From Closterium sp. NIES-65 (Eukaryota; Streptophyta; Zygnematophyceae; Desmidiales; Closteriaceae), in NCBI GenBank assembly GCA_948144175.1, contig CANXME010001990.1:2232001-2296000 (forward strand): 64,000 bases of DNA, written 5' to 3'. The notes below the pieces were generated by a model, which worked only from the letters and a program-made list of their open reading frames with translations, was not told the DNA's origin and did no database searches. A program made the translations under genes and the position numbers. Of this stretch, positions 21,071-31,373 are shown in pieces (positions within the stretch are counted from its first letter, which is position 1; each line of letters starts with the position of its first letter).

Positions 21071-22256
21071 GTGACGAAGCAGCTTATCCCGAGGACACAA
21101 CACTCCCCCGCTACACATAGAGCGGACTCCAGATACTTGGCCTCGTTACTGCGGTTCACGGCACGGAGATTCCTAAGGAGCCTGCCACAGTTCAGCAGGC
21201 ACTTGGGGGGGAGCATAGGGAAAAATGGCGCGAACCCATGGACATGGAGCTAAAAGCGCTGAAAGAACAGAACACCTGGAAAATTGTTCCCATCGGTGTG
21301 GCACGCAACAAAACGGTACTCATCGGAAAATGGGCTTTCCGTGTGAAAACAAAGGCAGACGGCACCATCAATAAGTTTAAGGCGTGCTGGGTTGTACGCA
21401 ATTTTGACAAAGAGAGCACGAACGCGATTACACCGAGACGGTTGCCCCGGTCAGCCGACATACTTTGCTACGAGTTCTCCTCGCAAACGCCGCCATGAAG
21501 AAGAAGAAACTACGGCAAATCGACGTCGCCAATGCCTTTCTCTACGCACCTGTTGACGCCAAAATCTTTGTCGAACTACGAAACAGATTAAACGGAGATC
21601 CTAACCAAGTCTGTCAGCTGCTAAAGTTTATGTACGGCATTAAACATGCCCCGAGACTGTGGCAACAGTACCTGTACGCTAGACTCATCCGCATCGAGTT
21701 CCGCCAGCTACCGCACGACCAAGGCATGTACCGACTCACAAAGGGCACCGACTACATCTTACTGATCATCTATGTAGACGACCTACTCGACACTGGCTTG
21801 AACGACGGCGTTACTACGTGGTTCGAAGGGGAGCTGCAGCAGGATCTTATTCTCACAGTGTCATCGACCGTCACGCAATACCTCGGCCTCAACATTCAGG
21901 AAGAGGTAGGCGCAATCTACCTCAACGCCGCAAAATATGCCGACACCATCGCCAAGCGCTTCGGACTCACCCCGACCGCCATCTCCACGCCATACCGCTA
22001 CACCACCGGAAGTCACAAAGAAGGCTCCGCTCCGCTCAAGCCCGCAGGCTTACGCGGCTACCAGAGAAAGCTGGGATGCCTCCTCTTCGCAGCCGTTACC
22101 TTTCGTCCAGATTTATCATACTATGCAAGTCAACTCGCCACCTACCTCAAGAAACGTGAAGCGGAACACATGGCGGAGCTCGACAGCGCTCTTCACTACC
22201 TCGTCAGCACCCCGACGATCGGCCTAACCTACCACAAGATCGGAACTACAACGCCT
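21071..22256 (+). pseudogene. pol: E2 reverse transcriptase remnant
   Basis: Frames 21238-21498 and 21465-22262 carry the RT motifs WAFRVKTKADGTI, QIDVANAFLYAP, YGIKHAPRLWQQ and YVDD, and the start of RNase H (LSYYASQLATYL). The element is interrupted at 22256 by E5. The coding sequence is about 85% alike to E3 at protein level by eye. Confidence 0.85.
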
Positions 22257-22347
22257 TGTTAGAATCTAGCAGCAGGAATGATTGAACTATGAAAGAGTTG
22301 GGTACAGATATGAAATCCTAAAGTGGGCTGTACCCCATATTGGCTAC
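22257..22347 (-). repeat. E5 3' LTR, left piece
   Basis: Starts TGTTAGAATCTAGCAGCAGG. It is interrupted after GGCTAC by E6, and the rest is at 29893-29935. Confidence 0.9.
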
Positions 22348-22479
22348 TGTCAGAACTTATAGCTTACTTGTTTCTGTAGGCTATAGTGGGGTATCCCATA
22401 GGGGGTACAACCCAATTAGGGTTTCCTATTTGTACTCACTTCGTTCATAGTCATTCCACTTCTCGTTCGTACTTTCTCA
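22348..22479 (+). repeat. E6 5' LTR
   Basis: TGTCAGAACTTATAGC to TACTTTCTCA, 132 bp with TG..CA ends. Very short for copia. Confidence 0.95.
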
Positions 22480-22599
22480 TGGAATCAGAGCAGGTCCCTT
22501 CCTAGGGCCTGTTCCTAGGGCCCACCGAAGCGCGCCCCAAGGCGCGCATTTTTTTAGCGACCCTCCGAGTCGCCCCTCTCGTCGTGCTCCCGCTTAGGC

Positions 22600-23535
22600 C
22601 CCTCGTCGGCCCCCGCTTAGGCCCCTCGTCGGCCCCGCTTAGGCCCCTCGTCGGCCCCTGCTTAGGCCCCTCGTCGGCCCCGCGTACCCCTCGTCGGCCC
22701 CGCGTAGGCCCCACGTACCCCTCGTCGGCCCCGCGTACCCCTCGTCGGCCCCGCGTACCCCTCGTCGGCCCCGCGTAGGCCCCGCGTACCCCTCGTCGGC
22801 CCCACGTAGGCCCCGCGTAGGCCCCGCGTACCCCTCGTCGGCCCCGCGTAGGCCCCGCGTACCCCTCGTCGACCCCGCGTACCCCTCGTCGGCCCCGCGT
22901 AGGCCCCGCCCAGGCCCCGTCTCGGCTCCGTGTCGGCCCCGCGTAGGCTCCGTCGGCCCCGCTTAGGCCCCTCTTCGGCCCCGCGCCGGCCCCACCTACG
23001 CCCTGTCGGCCCCGCGCTGGCCCCACTTAGGCCCGCCACCGGCCCCTCCTACAGCCCGCCGGCCCGCCTAGGCCCCACTTCGGCCCCTCGTCGGCCCCAC
23101 TACAGCCCGCACCGGCCCCTGCTACAGCCCGCCACCGGCCCTGCTACAGCCGCCACCGGCCCCTACTACAGCCCGCCGCCGGCCCTGCTACAGCCCGCCA
23201 CCGGCCCTGCTACAGCCGCCACCGGCCCCTGCTACAGCCCGCCACCGGCCCTGCTACAGCCCACCACCGGCCCTGCTACAGCCGCCACCGGCCCCTGCTA
23301 CAGCCCGCCGCCGGCCCTGCTACAGCCCGCCGCCGGCCCTGCTACAGCCCGCCACCGGCCCTGCTACAGCCCACCACCGGCCCTGCTGCAGCCCGCCGTG
23401 CTGCACGTGAGCAGCCCCAGCAGCCCGCGCCGCCCGTGAGCCCCTACGCCACCCGAGCCGCGCGAGACGCCCGAGCCGCCCGAGCCGCCCGAGCCGCCCG
23501 AGCCGCCCGAGCCGCCCGAGCCGCCTAAGCCACGC
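22600..23535 (+). repeat. Tandem-repeat leader of E6
   Basis: Three blocks follow one another. At about 22600-22920 there are mixed 20- and 11-bp units (CGTACCCCTCGTCGGCCCCG and CGTAGGCCCCG). At 23040-23395 there are units of about 22 bp (CTACAGCCCGCCACCGGCCC plus TG). At 23455-23530 there are 9-bp units (CGAGCCGCC). Together they fill most of the 1.1-kb leader. The Pro/Tyr-rich frame at 22930-23439 is a repeat artefact. Confidence 0.85.
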
Positions 23536-23611
23536 GAGCCACCTGAGGAGCCGTGCTGCTGTCCCTGAGCTGTGTTCCTCTGCTGCTGACCTACCCGACT
23601 CTTCCAGCCCG

Positions 23612-24706
23612 GTGAGACTTTCAGCTACTGCCATGGCCACCCCCAATGTTCTTACTTTTGACGCTGAGGGGAGGGCCATTGACTTTGCCGTCTGGATTGA
23701 AGACCTGCAGCTGTACTTACTGTGTGATGCGATAGATGAGGTCTCTCTCTTTGACTTTGTCTCTGGAGCTGTCCCTGCCCCGCCTGCTGATGCTGACTCT
23801 GCCGTTCGCTCCAAGTGGGCGACCCGCGATGCTGCTGCACGTCTTGCTGTGCGTCGCCACCTCCCTTCCTCTGAGCGTGCCCACTTTAGTCAGTGCAAGA
23901 CCGCTCAGGCCTTGTACGATGCTGTAGTTGCACGCTACTCCTCCCCTTCCTCCGCTACCCTTAGCCGTCTCATGCTACCGTTTCTCTTCCCTGACCTCGC
24001 TTCCTTTCCCACTGTCGCTGACCTCGTTACCCACCTCCGCGCTAGTGACGCTCGCTACCGCGCTGCCCTTCCTGCTGAGTTCCGCGCCGCAAACCCTCCT
24101 CCCATGTATATCACTCTCTACTTTCTCGTCACCCGTCTTCCTGAGTCCCTTCGTGTCGTTAGGGACCAGTTTCTCTCTGTCTGTCCCACCACCCTCACTG
24201 TCGACCTCCTTGAGGAGTCCCTGCTAGCGGCTGAGAAGAGTATTGTCGCTGTAGGGGCCTCTAGGGGTGACCCTCGCACCCCCATCTTTGAGGGGTGTTC
24301 TCCTTCCCCCCTGCTGCCCTCTGTCGCCTCTGCTGCTACGGCCGACCTCGCTGGTTTTGAGTCGGTCGGTGCGGCGTCTGCCCCCAGCGGCAGACGCCGC
24401 TCTGGCAAGGGCAAGGGGGGCAAGGGAGCGGGTGGATCTAGAGGAGGCAGTGGCGGAGGAGGTGGGGGTGGCGGGGGGAGTGGGGGTGGCGGTGGAGGTG
24501 GTGGCGGGAGTGGAGGTACTAGTGGCGGCGGTGGAGGCGGAGGTGGCGGCGGAGGTGGTAGCGGAGGAGGCGGTGGGAGCGGTGGGAGCGACGGTCCTGG
24601 TGGGGGAGGTGGCGGTGGAGACGGGGGTGGCGGTGGAGGCGGGGGTGGTGGTGGAGGCGGGGGTCGGAGTGGCTCGTCCCAGCGGAGCAGCTCTGGGGGT
24701 GGTCAG

Positions 24707-24737
<31 letters not shown>

Positions 24738-24781
24738 CGCAGCAGCAGCAGCGCTCTCGCACCGTCCTCGGCCCTCAGTAG
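23612..24781 (+). CDS. gag: E6 Gag (copia type, glycine-run tail)
   Basis: A 389-codon frame. A second ATG at 23633 (MATPNVLTFDAEGRAIDF) matches the start of the E8 Gag and may be the true start. Residues of about 10-240 form a UBN2-like copia Gag domain (YDAVVARYSSPSSATLSRL). Residues of about 265-355 are almost pure glycine with some serine. The tail is Gln-rich, encoded by a CAG run near 24711-24750. Gag forms the cytoplasmic particle that packs the RNA. No classic CCHC knuckle occurs inside this frame. Confidence 0.85.
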
Positions 24782-25027
24782 CTCCGTGAGTGGTACTTGC
24801 AGCGTCAGCGCGGTGGTGCTCTTGGTCCCTGCCCCTACGTTCTTCGCACCGGTGACCGTGCGGGGGAGAGGTGTGGAGGCGCCCACGCAGCCCGTCGCTG
24901 CTTTGGCCGCCTGACCGACGCTTGGCGTCAGCAGTTTCCGGAGGCCGCTGAGATCCCCCGCTAGGGAGAGCTGTCTAGGGCTGGAGTAGCTATTTATGAT
25001 CTTGACTTTGATGCTATTCTCTCTGCT

Positions 25028-28000
25028 ATGTCTGCTGTGACTGGTAGTGATGAGGATGACTGTTACCGGTGTTTCCCGCCCGACCCGGGCATTGGTACTG
25101 CCGCGTCAGGTACTAGTGAGGCTGCTGCTCTAGGTGCCAGTGCGTCTGTGCTCTCAGGTGCTGGTGAGTCTGCCCTCTCAGGTACTGTGTCGGCTTCGGC
25201 CTCTCACACCTTCACCCTTGACTCTGGAGCGTCTCGCTCCTTCTTTAGGGACCGCACCACTCTCACGCCGCTGAGTCGGCCGGTTGCAGTGTCCCTGGCT
25301 GACCCCTCTGGGGGGCCGGTCCTGGCTCGCTTCTCCACTGTCCTCCCGTGTCCGGCGGCCCCCTCTGGCACCCTGACTGGTCTCTACCTCCCCTCGTTCT
25401 CGACGAACTTGGTGAGTGGTGCTGACCTCCAGGATGCGGGTGTCCACCAGTTCACCCCTGCTCGTCAGCGGGTGACCCACTGCACGGAGGAGGATACAGG
25501 TCGCCACCTGGCTACGTTTACACGTCGGCCAGGGTCGAGCCTGTACACACTGACCACTGCTTCTCCTCCAGGTGCTGAGTCTGGTAGGGTCCCTTCGTCT
25601 GGTCAGGTGTTTGCTGCAGCGTCCAGGTCTGGTCCTGAGTCTGCCCCCTGCTCGTGTCGTCGTCTGTCTCACGAGACCCTCCTCTGGCACCACCGCCTTG
25701 GCCACCCCTCTCTGCTTCGGCTCAGAGGCATGGCCTCGCGAGTCCTTGTGTCTGGTCTTCCCCGGTCTCTCCCTCCCCTTCCTCCGGGCCCTGGCCCCAC
25801 CTGTGTCCCCTGTGTCGAGGGGCGCCAGCGTGCTGCCCCTCACTCCTCCCAGTTTCCTCCCACAGAGGCCCCGTTGCAGACGCTTCACATGGACGTGTGG
25901 GGCCCAGCCCGCGTCCGTGGACAGGGTCAGGAGCGCTACTTCCTGCTGGTGGTTGACGACTACTCGCGTTACACCACAGTCTTCCCCTTGCGCAGCAAGG
26001 GTGAGGTCACTGAGGTGCTGATCGACTGGATCCGCGCAGCTCGTCTCCAGCTTCGGAGGAGCTTTGGCTCTGACTTCCCTGTTTTGCGTCTGCACTCGGA
26101 CAGAGGTGGAGAGTTCTCCTCCGGCCTCCTGAGTGCCTACTGTCGTGTGCGAGGCATCCGTCAGACCTTCACGCTTCCGGACTCACCGCAGCAAAATGGG
26201 ATTGCTGAGCGCCGCATTGGCATGGTCATGGACGTCGCTCGTACGTCCATGATGCATGCGGCTGCTCCCCATTTTCTGTGGCCGTTTGCGGTCAGGTACG
26301 CTGCGCACCAGATCAACCTCCACCCCAGGGTCTCTCGACCGGAGACCTCCCCAGCCCTGCTGTGGACGGGGAAGGTTGGCGATGCGTCGGCGTTCCGGGT
26401 CTGGGGATCTCGGGCGTTTGTTCGCGACCTGTCTGCGGACAAGCTGTCCCCTCGTGCTTCTCCCTGCGTCTTCCTGGGGTTCCCCCCCGACGCCCCTGGG
26501 TGGCAGTTTTACCACCCCACCTCTCGACGTGTTCTGTCCTCCCAGGACGTCACGTTCGACGAGTCGGTACCCTACTACCGCCTCTTCCCCTACCGCACTC
26601 CGTCCCTCCCCCCACCCCCGCTCTTCTTGGTACCAGGTCCCCCCCCGGTAGTCCCCCTCCCCCCTCAGGGTCCTGCCCCTTCAGGTGTGTCCCAGGTAGA
26701 CGCGGTCGAGCCTGTCGAGGTCACTGGTGACTCTGGTGCTGCTGCGGGAGCTGAGCCTGGGGGTGCGGAGTCTGGGGGTGCTGAGCCTGAAGGTGCCGAG
26801 TCTGGGGGTGCTGAGCCTGGGGGTGCTGAGCCTGGAGGTGCTGTGCCTGGGGGTGCTGAGCCTGGAGGTGCCGAGTCTGGGGGTGCTGTGCCTGGGGGTG
26901 CTGGGCCTGGGGGTGCTGAGCCTGGGAGTGCCGTGCCTGGAGGTGCTGTGCCTGGGGGTGCTTCGTCTCGCCGGGAGCCACTCTCCCCACAGGAGCTGCG
27001 TGAGTGGTTTGCCGGGCGCTGGAGGCGTGCTGCTGGTGCTGGTGGTTCTTCGGCTGCAGAGGGCACTGCTGCTGCGCGCCCCGCCGGCGCTCGTACTGTG
27101 GGTGCTGGAGCTGCTGAGTCTGAGAGTTCTCCTGGAGCTGGTCCTGCTGAGGGTGTTGGCGCTGAGCCTGCCGTTGGCGGCCCGACTGACAGTGCTCCTG
27201 GTGCTGCGGCTGGAGGTTCTGGTGCTGCTGGAGGTGCTGCTGGAGTGGGTGCTCCTGCCGGGGCTGCTGGTGCTGTTCCTGCTGTTTCTAGCGTCGCCGC
27301 GCGGCCCCGACCGTACTTCGTTCCGCTCCTGCAGCAGGTTCTTGGTCTTACACCTCCTCCTCCTCCCTTAGAGGGTCCGCAGCCTGTCCGGTCACAGCCA
27401 CAGCTACAGCCTGCCTCCCCTTTGCCTGCTCCTTCTCCCTACTCTGGTCCTACTGGAGGTCTTACTGAGCGTCGTGAGCCTGCGTCTCGTCCTGTGTCGC
27501 CTGTTCGTACTGAGCGCGCTAGTGCTCGCGGGTCGCGTCAGCGTCCTCCTCCTGTCCCTGGCACGCACCGGATGTCACTGCGTCCGTCCACTGCTCCTCT
27601 GCGTGCCCCTTTGCCTTCTCCTCCTGCTTCCTCTCTTCCTGCTCTTGCCGACCCGGAGTCGGACTCTCTTCGTGCTGCCAGTCCTACTGTCACGCGTCTC
27701 CTTGCTACTGCTGTCACTGACCCTTCCTTCGAGTCGTCTGCTGCGTCTGCCCTTGTCACTGAGCTTGTCGACTTTGCTGCGCGCTTTCGTCAAGACTACG
27801 CTGCTCGTATTGTCACTGAGTCTGAGTCCGCCTGTCCTCCGTCCGTCGGGGGTGAGTGTGCCCTTGGCACGGACGTCCTTGAGGACAGGCAGGAGGAGGT
27901 CCAGTGTCTGGCCGCCGCTTCACCTCGTCTCGCGTCTGTACTGCTAGCCCCTGAGGGAGACCCGGATGCACCAGACATCCCGACTCCGCGCTCTTACGCG

Positions 28001-29449
28001 GAGGCGATAGAGGGTCCCTACTCCTCTCAGTGGCAGGCAGCTATGGATGCAGAGATGGCTTCCTGGAAGTCCACAGGCACCTACGTTGACGCTGTTCCCC
28101 CTCCTGGGGCAAACATCGTCAGTGGCATGTGGATTTTCAGGGTGAAGCGGCCGCCGGGTTCTCCGCCTGTCTTCAAGGCGCGTTACGTGGCTCGTGGCTT
28201 CAGTCAGCGGCAGGGGGTTGACTACTTTCAGACCTTCTCCCCCACCCCGAAGATGACCACTCTTCGGGTTCTGCTACACGTTGCTGCTCACCGTGACTAC
28301 GAGCTGCACTCTCTCGACTTCAGCACAGCTTTCTTGCAGGGCAGCCTGCACGAGGAGATCTGGCTGCGTCGCCCACCTGGCTTCACTGGGTCTTTCCCTC
28401 CTGGTACCCAGTGGAGTCTCCGGCGTCCAGTCTACGGTCTCCGCCAGGCGCCACGTGAGTGGCACGACACACTGAGGACTACGCTCGCGGCACTTGGGTT
28501 TGCTCCTTCCACTGCCGACCCGTCGCTGTTTCTGCGCACCGACACCTCTCTGCCGCCGTTCTACATCCTCGTGTACGTCGACGACTTGGTCTTTGCCACA
28601 GCTGACACTGCTGGACTCGCCTACGTGAAGTCCGAGCTGCAGAAGAGACACACGTGCACTGACCTGGGTGAACTGCGCAGCTACCTTGGCTTGCAGATCA
28701 CCCGGGACAGAGCACGCCGCACCATTACCCTGACTCAGTCACACATGGTGCAGCAGGTCCTTCAGCGCTTCGGCTTCACGTACTCCTCGCCTCAGGCCAC
28801 TCCTCTGCCTACTCGCCACTCGCTCTCAGCTCTGCCTTCGGATGAGTCCGTAGAGTCGAGTGGCCCGTTTGCAGAGCTTGTTGGCTGCCTCATGTACCTG
28901 ATGACCTGCACACGACCTGACCTCGCATACCCTCTTAGCATTCTCGCACGCTTTGTTGCTCCTGGGAGACACCGACCAGAGCACATGGCTGCAGCGAAGA
29001 GGGTGTTGCGCTACTTGTGCAGTACGTCGGGCATGGGGCTAGTGCTTGGAGGGCGCAGTCCAGTGGTCCTCACTGGGCACGCAGACGCTTCTTGGGCTGA
29101 CGACCAGGCTACGCAGCGGTCGTCACAGGGTTACACCTTCAGCCTTGGTTCCGGCTCTGTCTCGTGGCGGGCTACCCGCTCGTCTTCTGTTCTCGGCTCC
29201 AGTTGTGAGGCTGAGATCTACGCTGGGGCTATGGCTGCACAGGAGTTACGCTGGCTCACCTACCTGCTGACCGACCTTGGAGAGCAGCCTCGTTCTCCTC
29301 CAGTCCTGTACGTAGACAACAAGGCCATGCTGGCCTTGTGTCGAGAGCAGCGACTGGAGCACAGAACGAAGCACATTGCTCTTCGCTACTTTCTTGCTCG
29401 TGAGCTACAGCAGCGTGGACAGCTGCGACTTGCGTACGTGGCCATCTGA
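25028..29449 (+). CDS. pol: E6 Pol polyprotein: protease, integrase, RT, RNase H
   Basis: A 1473-codon frame with the full copia order. The protease motif LDSGAS is near residue 65. The gag-pre-integrase zinc region has HHRLGH near 221-226 and CVPC near 259-262. The integrase core has its acidic residues near 289, 358 and 394, a D,D-35-E spacing for the last two. A long linker of about residues 560-1000 is built of G-A-E-P-G type pentapeptide repeats. RT has the YVDD box near 1183. RNase H has CEAEIYAG near 1393 and YVDNK near 1430. Gag and pol are two frames here, whereas many copia elements have one. Whether that is a family trait or decay cannot be told from this copy. Confidence 0.95.
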   Translation: MSAVTGSDEDDCYRCFPPDPGIGTAASGTSEAAALGASASVLSGAGESALSGTVSASASHTFTLDSGASRSFFRDRTTLTPLSRPVAVSLADPSGGPVLARFSTVLPCPAAPSGTLTGLYLPSFSTNLVSGADLQDAGVHQFTPARQRVTHCTEEDTGRHLATFTRRPGSSLYTLTTASPPGAESGRVPSSGQVFAAASRSGPESAPCSCRRLSHETLLWHHRLGHPSLLRLRGMASRVLVSGLPRSLPPLPPGPGPTCVPCVEGRQRAAPHSSQFPPTEAPLQTLHMDVWGPARVRGQGQERYFLLVVDDYSRYTTVFPLRSKGEVTEVLIDWIRAARLQLRRSFGSDFPVLRLHSDRGGEFSSGLLSAYCRVRGIRQTFTLPDSPQQNGIAERRIGMVMDVARTSMMHAAAPHFLWPFAVRYAAHQINLHPRVSRPETSPALLWTGKVGDASAFRVWGSRAFVRDLSADKLSPRASPCVFLGFPPDAPGWQFYHPTSRRVLSSQDVTFDESVPYYRLFPYRTPSLPPPPLFLVPGPPPVVPLPPQGPAPSGVSQVDAVEPVEVTGDSGAAAGAEPGGAESGGAEPEGAESGGAEPGGAEPGGAVPGGAEPGGAESGGAVPGGAGPGGAEPGSAVPGGAVPGGASSRREPLSPQELREWFAGRWRRAAGAGGSSAAEGTAAARPAGARTVGAGAAESESSPGAGPAEGVGAEPAVGGPTDSAPGAAAGGSGAAGGAAGVGAPAGAAGAVPAVSSVAARPRPYFVPLLQQVLGLTPPPPPLEGPQPVRSQPQLQPASPLPAPSPYSGPTGGLTERREPASRPVSPVRTERASARGSRQRPPPVPGTHRMSLRPSTAPLRAPLPSPPASSLPALADPESDSLRAASPTVTRLLATAVTDPSFESSAASALVTELVDFAARFRQDYAARIVTESESACPPSVGGECALGTDVLEDRQEEVQCLAAASPRLASVLLAPEGDPDAPDIPTPRSYAEAIEGPYSSQWQAAMDAEMASWKSTGTYVDAVPPPGANIVSGMWIFRVKRPPGSPPVFKARYVARGFSQRQGVDYFQTFSPTPKMTTLRVLLHVAAHRDYELHSLDFSTAFLQGSLHEEIWLRRPPGFTGSFPPGTQWSLRRPVYGLRQAPREWHDTLRTTLAALGFAPSTADPSLFLRTDTSLPPFYILVYVDDLVFATADTAGLAYVKSELQKRHTCTDLGELRSYLGLQITRDRARRTITLTQSHMVQQVLQRFGFTYSSPQATPLPTRHSLSALPSDESVESSGPFAELVGCLMYLMTCTRPDLAYPLSILARFVAPGRHRPEHMAAAKRVLRYLCSTSGMGLVLGGRSPVVLTGHADASWADDQATQRSSQGYTFSLGSGSVSWRATRSSSVLGSSCEAEIYAGAMAAQELRWLTYLLTDLGEQPRSPPVLYVDNKAMLALCREQRLEHRTKHIALRYFLARELQQRGQLRLAYVAI
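26730..26970 (+). repeat. 15-bp linker repeat in E6 pol
   Basis: About sixteen copies of GGTGCTGAGCCTGGG-like units encode a GGAEP/GGAES pentapeptide array. Because the unit is a multiple of three, several other frames stay open and give false Leu/Val-rich and Ser/Pro-rich ORFs. The same array is found in E1, E8, E9, E10 and E12. Confidence 0.9.
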
Positions 29450-29755
29450 GGCCAACACTGCTGATGTCTTCACCAAGGCACTTGCGCCTTGTGATCATCA
29501 GCGTTGCTGCACGCAGTTGGGTCTTGTGCCTGTCTTGCCTCACTTGCTCTCCTCTTGACCTTGCTTGTACTTTCGCATATATATACTCTTGCTCTTGTAT
29601 ATCTCTATATATGATCTTGCATGTGAACTGGCCTTGTGGCGTTTGAACTTGTGCTCGGAATGCGTGGTGACTTTGTGATCCACCCTGAGCTTTGCTTTGC
29701 TTTGCTTGACCGGTCTTGTGACCCCTTGTTCTCCCCCACTTTGCCTATGGGGGTG

Positions 29756-29887
29756 TGTCAGAACTTATAGCTTACTTGTTTCTGTAGGCTATAGTGGGGT
29801 ATCCCATAGGGGGTACAACCCAATTAGGGTTTCCTATTTGTACTCACTTCGTTCATAGTCATTCCACTTCTCGTTCGTACTTTCTCA
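29756..29887 (+). repeat. E6 3' LTR
   Basis: Appears identical to 22348-22479. The 300 bases before it are a 3' UTR with TATATA stretches (29575-29615) and no gene. Confidence 0.95.
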
Positions 29888-29892
29888 GCTAC

Positions 29893-29935
29893 CCCACTAC
29901 AGCCTAAACATATATAGCAGATATAACATTTGACA
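29893..29935 (-). repeat. E5 3' LTR, right piece
   Basis: CCCACTACAGCC to CATTTGACA completes the LTR begun at 22257. It is followed by CACCCCCATAG, the reverse complement of the purine tract. Confidence 0.85.
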
Positions 29936-29989
29936 CACCCCCATAGGCAAAGTGGGGGAGAGCAAGGGGTCACAAGACAAGTTAAGAAA

Positions 29990-30335
29990 AAATTCTAACT
30001 CAAGCAAGGGGAGCAAAGAACAGGCGCGGCTGTGCACTGCCACCACCACCAGCTGCTCCAGCACCCCCAGCAGCTCCAGCACCTCCACCAGCTCCAGAAC
30101 CATCTGCGCCAGCTCGTCTAGGACCAGCTCCGCCAGCAGCAGCACCCCTAGAACCGACACCTCCAGTCCCAGGGTATCTAGTCTCAGTGTCTCCAGTAGC
30201 AGCACCCCCAGACCCAAGGTCTCCGGCAAGAGCATCCTCAGGCTCATCACCTCCAGCCCCAGCAGCTATAGTACCTCCAGTACAAGCACCTCCGGGACCA
30301 CCACCACTCCCAGCTCATGTGACGTCAGCAGAAGT
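29990..30335 (-). pseudogene. E5 linker remnant, distal part
   Basis: Beta-group linker repeats (CAGCACCTCCAGC-like on the plus strand), joined directly to the 3' non-coding end of E5. The near-identical context gacgtcagcagaagtacctc, found uninterrupted on the opposite strand near 61475-61500, shows where E7 entered. Confidence 0.6.
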
Positions 30336-31101
30336 TGTTGGATGCATGTCATTCTGAGTGCATGTTATCCTAACGTCCTGCCGAGTGCTCGTGCTATTCC
30401 TGCGTGCATTGTTTGCATGAGCATATGTCATTGTGCATGGCTGTTGGATATTATCACCTCTTTGTTTTTCTCCAAGTTTAAATGCTTGATCATTCAGGAG
30501 AAATCCAGAGCTTTCCAGCGATACCAAGAACGCCTTAATCCGACCAAGATCGCCCAAGTTACAAGATTTCCAAGACTTGGATTTCATATTACCTTTTGGG
30601 GTTATATCTAATTTGGGTGATTACTTGGACATGACTATAAAGGGATCTTTGGTTGGGTGGTTAGGAAGGCAACTTTGACTTTTGGATTGGGGTGGCTAGA
30701 AGTTTCTAGCATGGGTTGCAAATGTTGCAACACCTTGGCAAAATCCAACAAGATTAGATTTTGCATGTGACACCTCAAGGATCTCATGATGAGGGTTGCA
30801 TCCTTGCTGCTAGGAAGGTTCCTACCATCCTTCCCTAGCTCTTGGAGAATTCCTTCCCTCTCATGGTTCTCTTGGAGTTCCCAACTCCAACTCTCTATTC
30901 CCTAATGCTTGTACTTCCTCCACCATTCTAGTCATGCGGCTGCTCGACGTTTTAATTGGTTCTCACTCTCTAGACCATCTTTTTACGTGATTCAAGTTGA
31001 AGATGGTAGCTAAGCCTAAGGCGCAACATCTTATAGAGCGGATTTGCGTTAAGTTGAAAAATGAGTCTGTCGTAAGCTCTCGAAGTGACGGATCCTGAAC
31101 A
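30336..31101 (+). repeat. E7 5' LTR
   Basis: TGTTGGATGCATG to GATCCTGAACA, about 766 bp, AT-rich compared with its surroundings. Confidence 0.85.
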
Positions 31102-31373
31102 AGTGGTATCAAAGCGGATAGTGGACTTTGAGACGAAGAATCGCCGCGAATGCTCAACCAATGTTGTCGAGTGAGACCATTTTCTAGTAGCTCTGGTCGG
31201 GAACTTTCGATTGGTGGTCAATTCGCATTCTAATTCGACGTATCCAGTCCACGAGAGCGATTTTCGTAGAATCAAAATTTCTGGCAGAATTCTCTCCAAA
31301 CGATTTCTCAAGTTTCCACCGTTCATAAGGCCTCAATAAGGTTGGTACGATTTCTGGAGGTGCTAGTGGCGAG

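Larger units (their letters stand above)
22348..29887 (+). mobile_element. E6: nearly whole young Ty1/copia element (beta group)
   Basis: The LTRs at 22348-22479 and 29756-29887 (132 bp each) look identical by eye. The 5-bp target repeat GCTAC is perfect (22343-22347 and 29888-29892). The primer site TGGAATCAGAGC starts at 22480 and a purine tract CTATGGGGGTG lies just before the right LTR. Parts are a repeat-rich leader, gag, and one long pol with protease, integrase, linker, RT and RNase H. It looks nearly whole, with about two breaks, and it is recent. It lies inside the 3' LTR of E5. Confidence 0.95.

Noticed and set aside
22930-23439. Tyr/Pro-rich repeat protein resembling a cell-wall extensin
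   Set aside because: The region is the 22-bp repeat leader between the E6 LTR and gag, upstream of the element's own start codon.
26727-27371. Leu/Val-rich frame with membrane-like look
   Set aside because: An alternative frame of the 15-bp linker repeat inside E6 pol.
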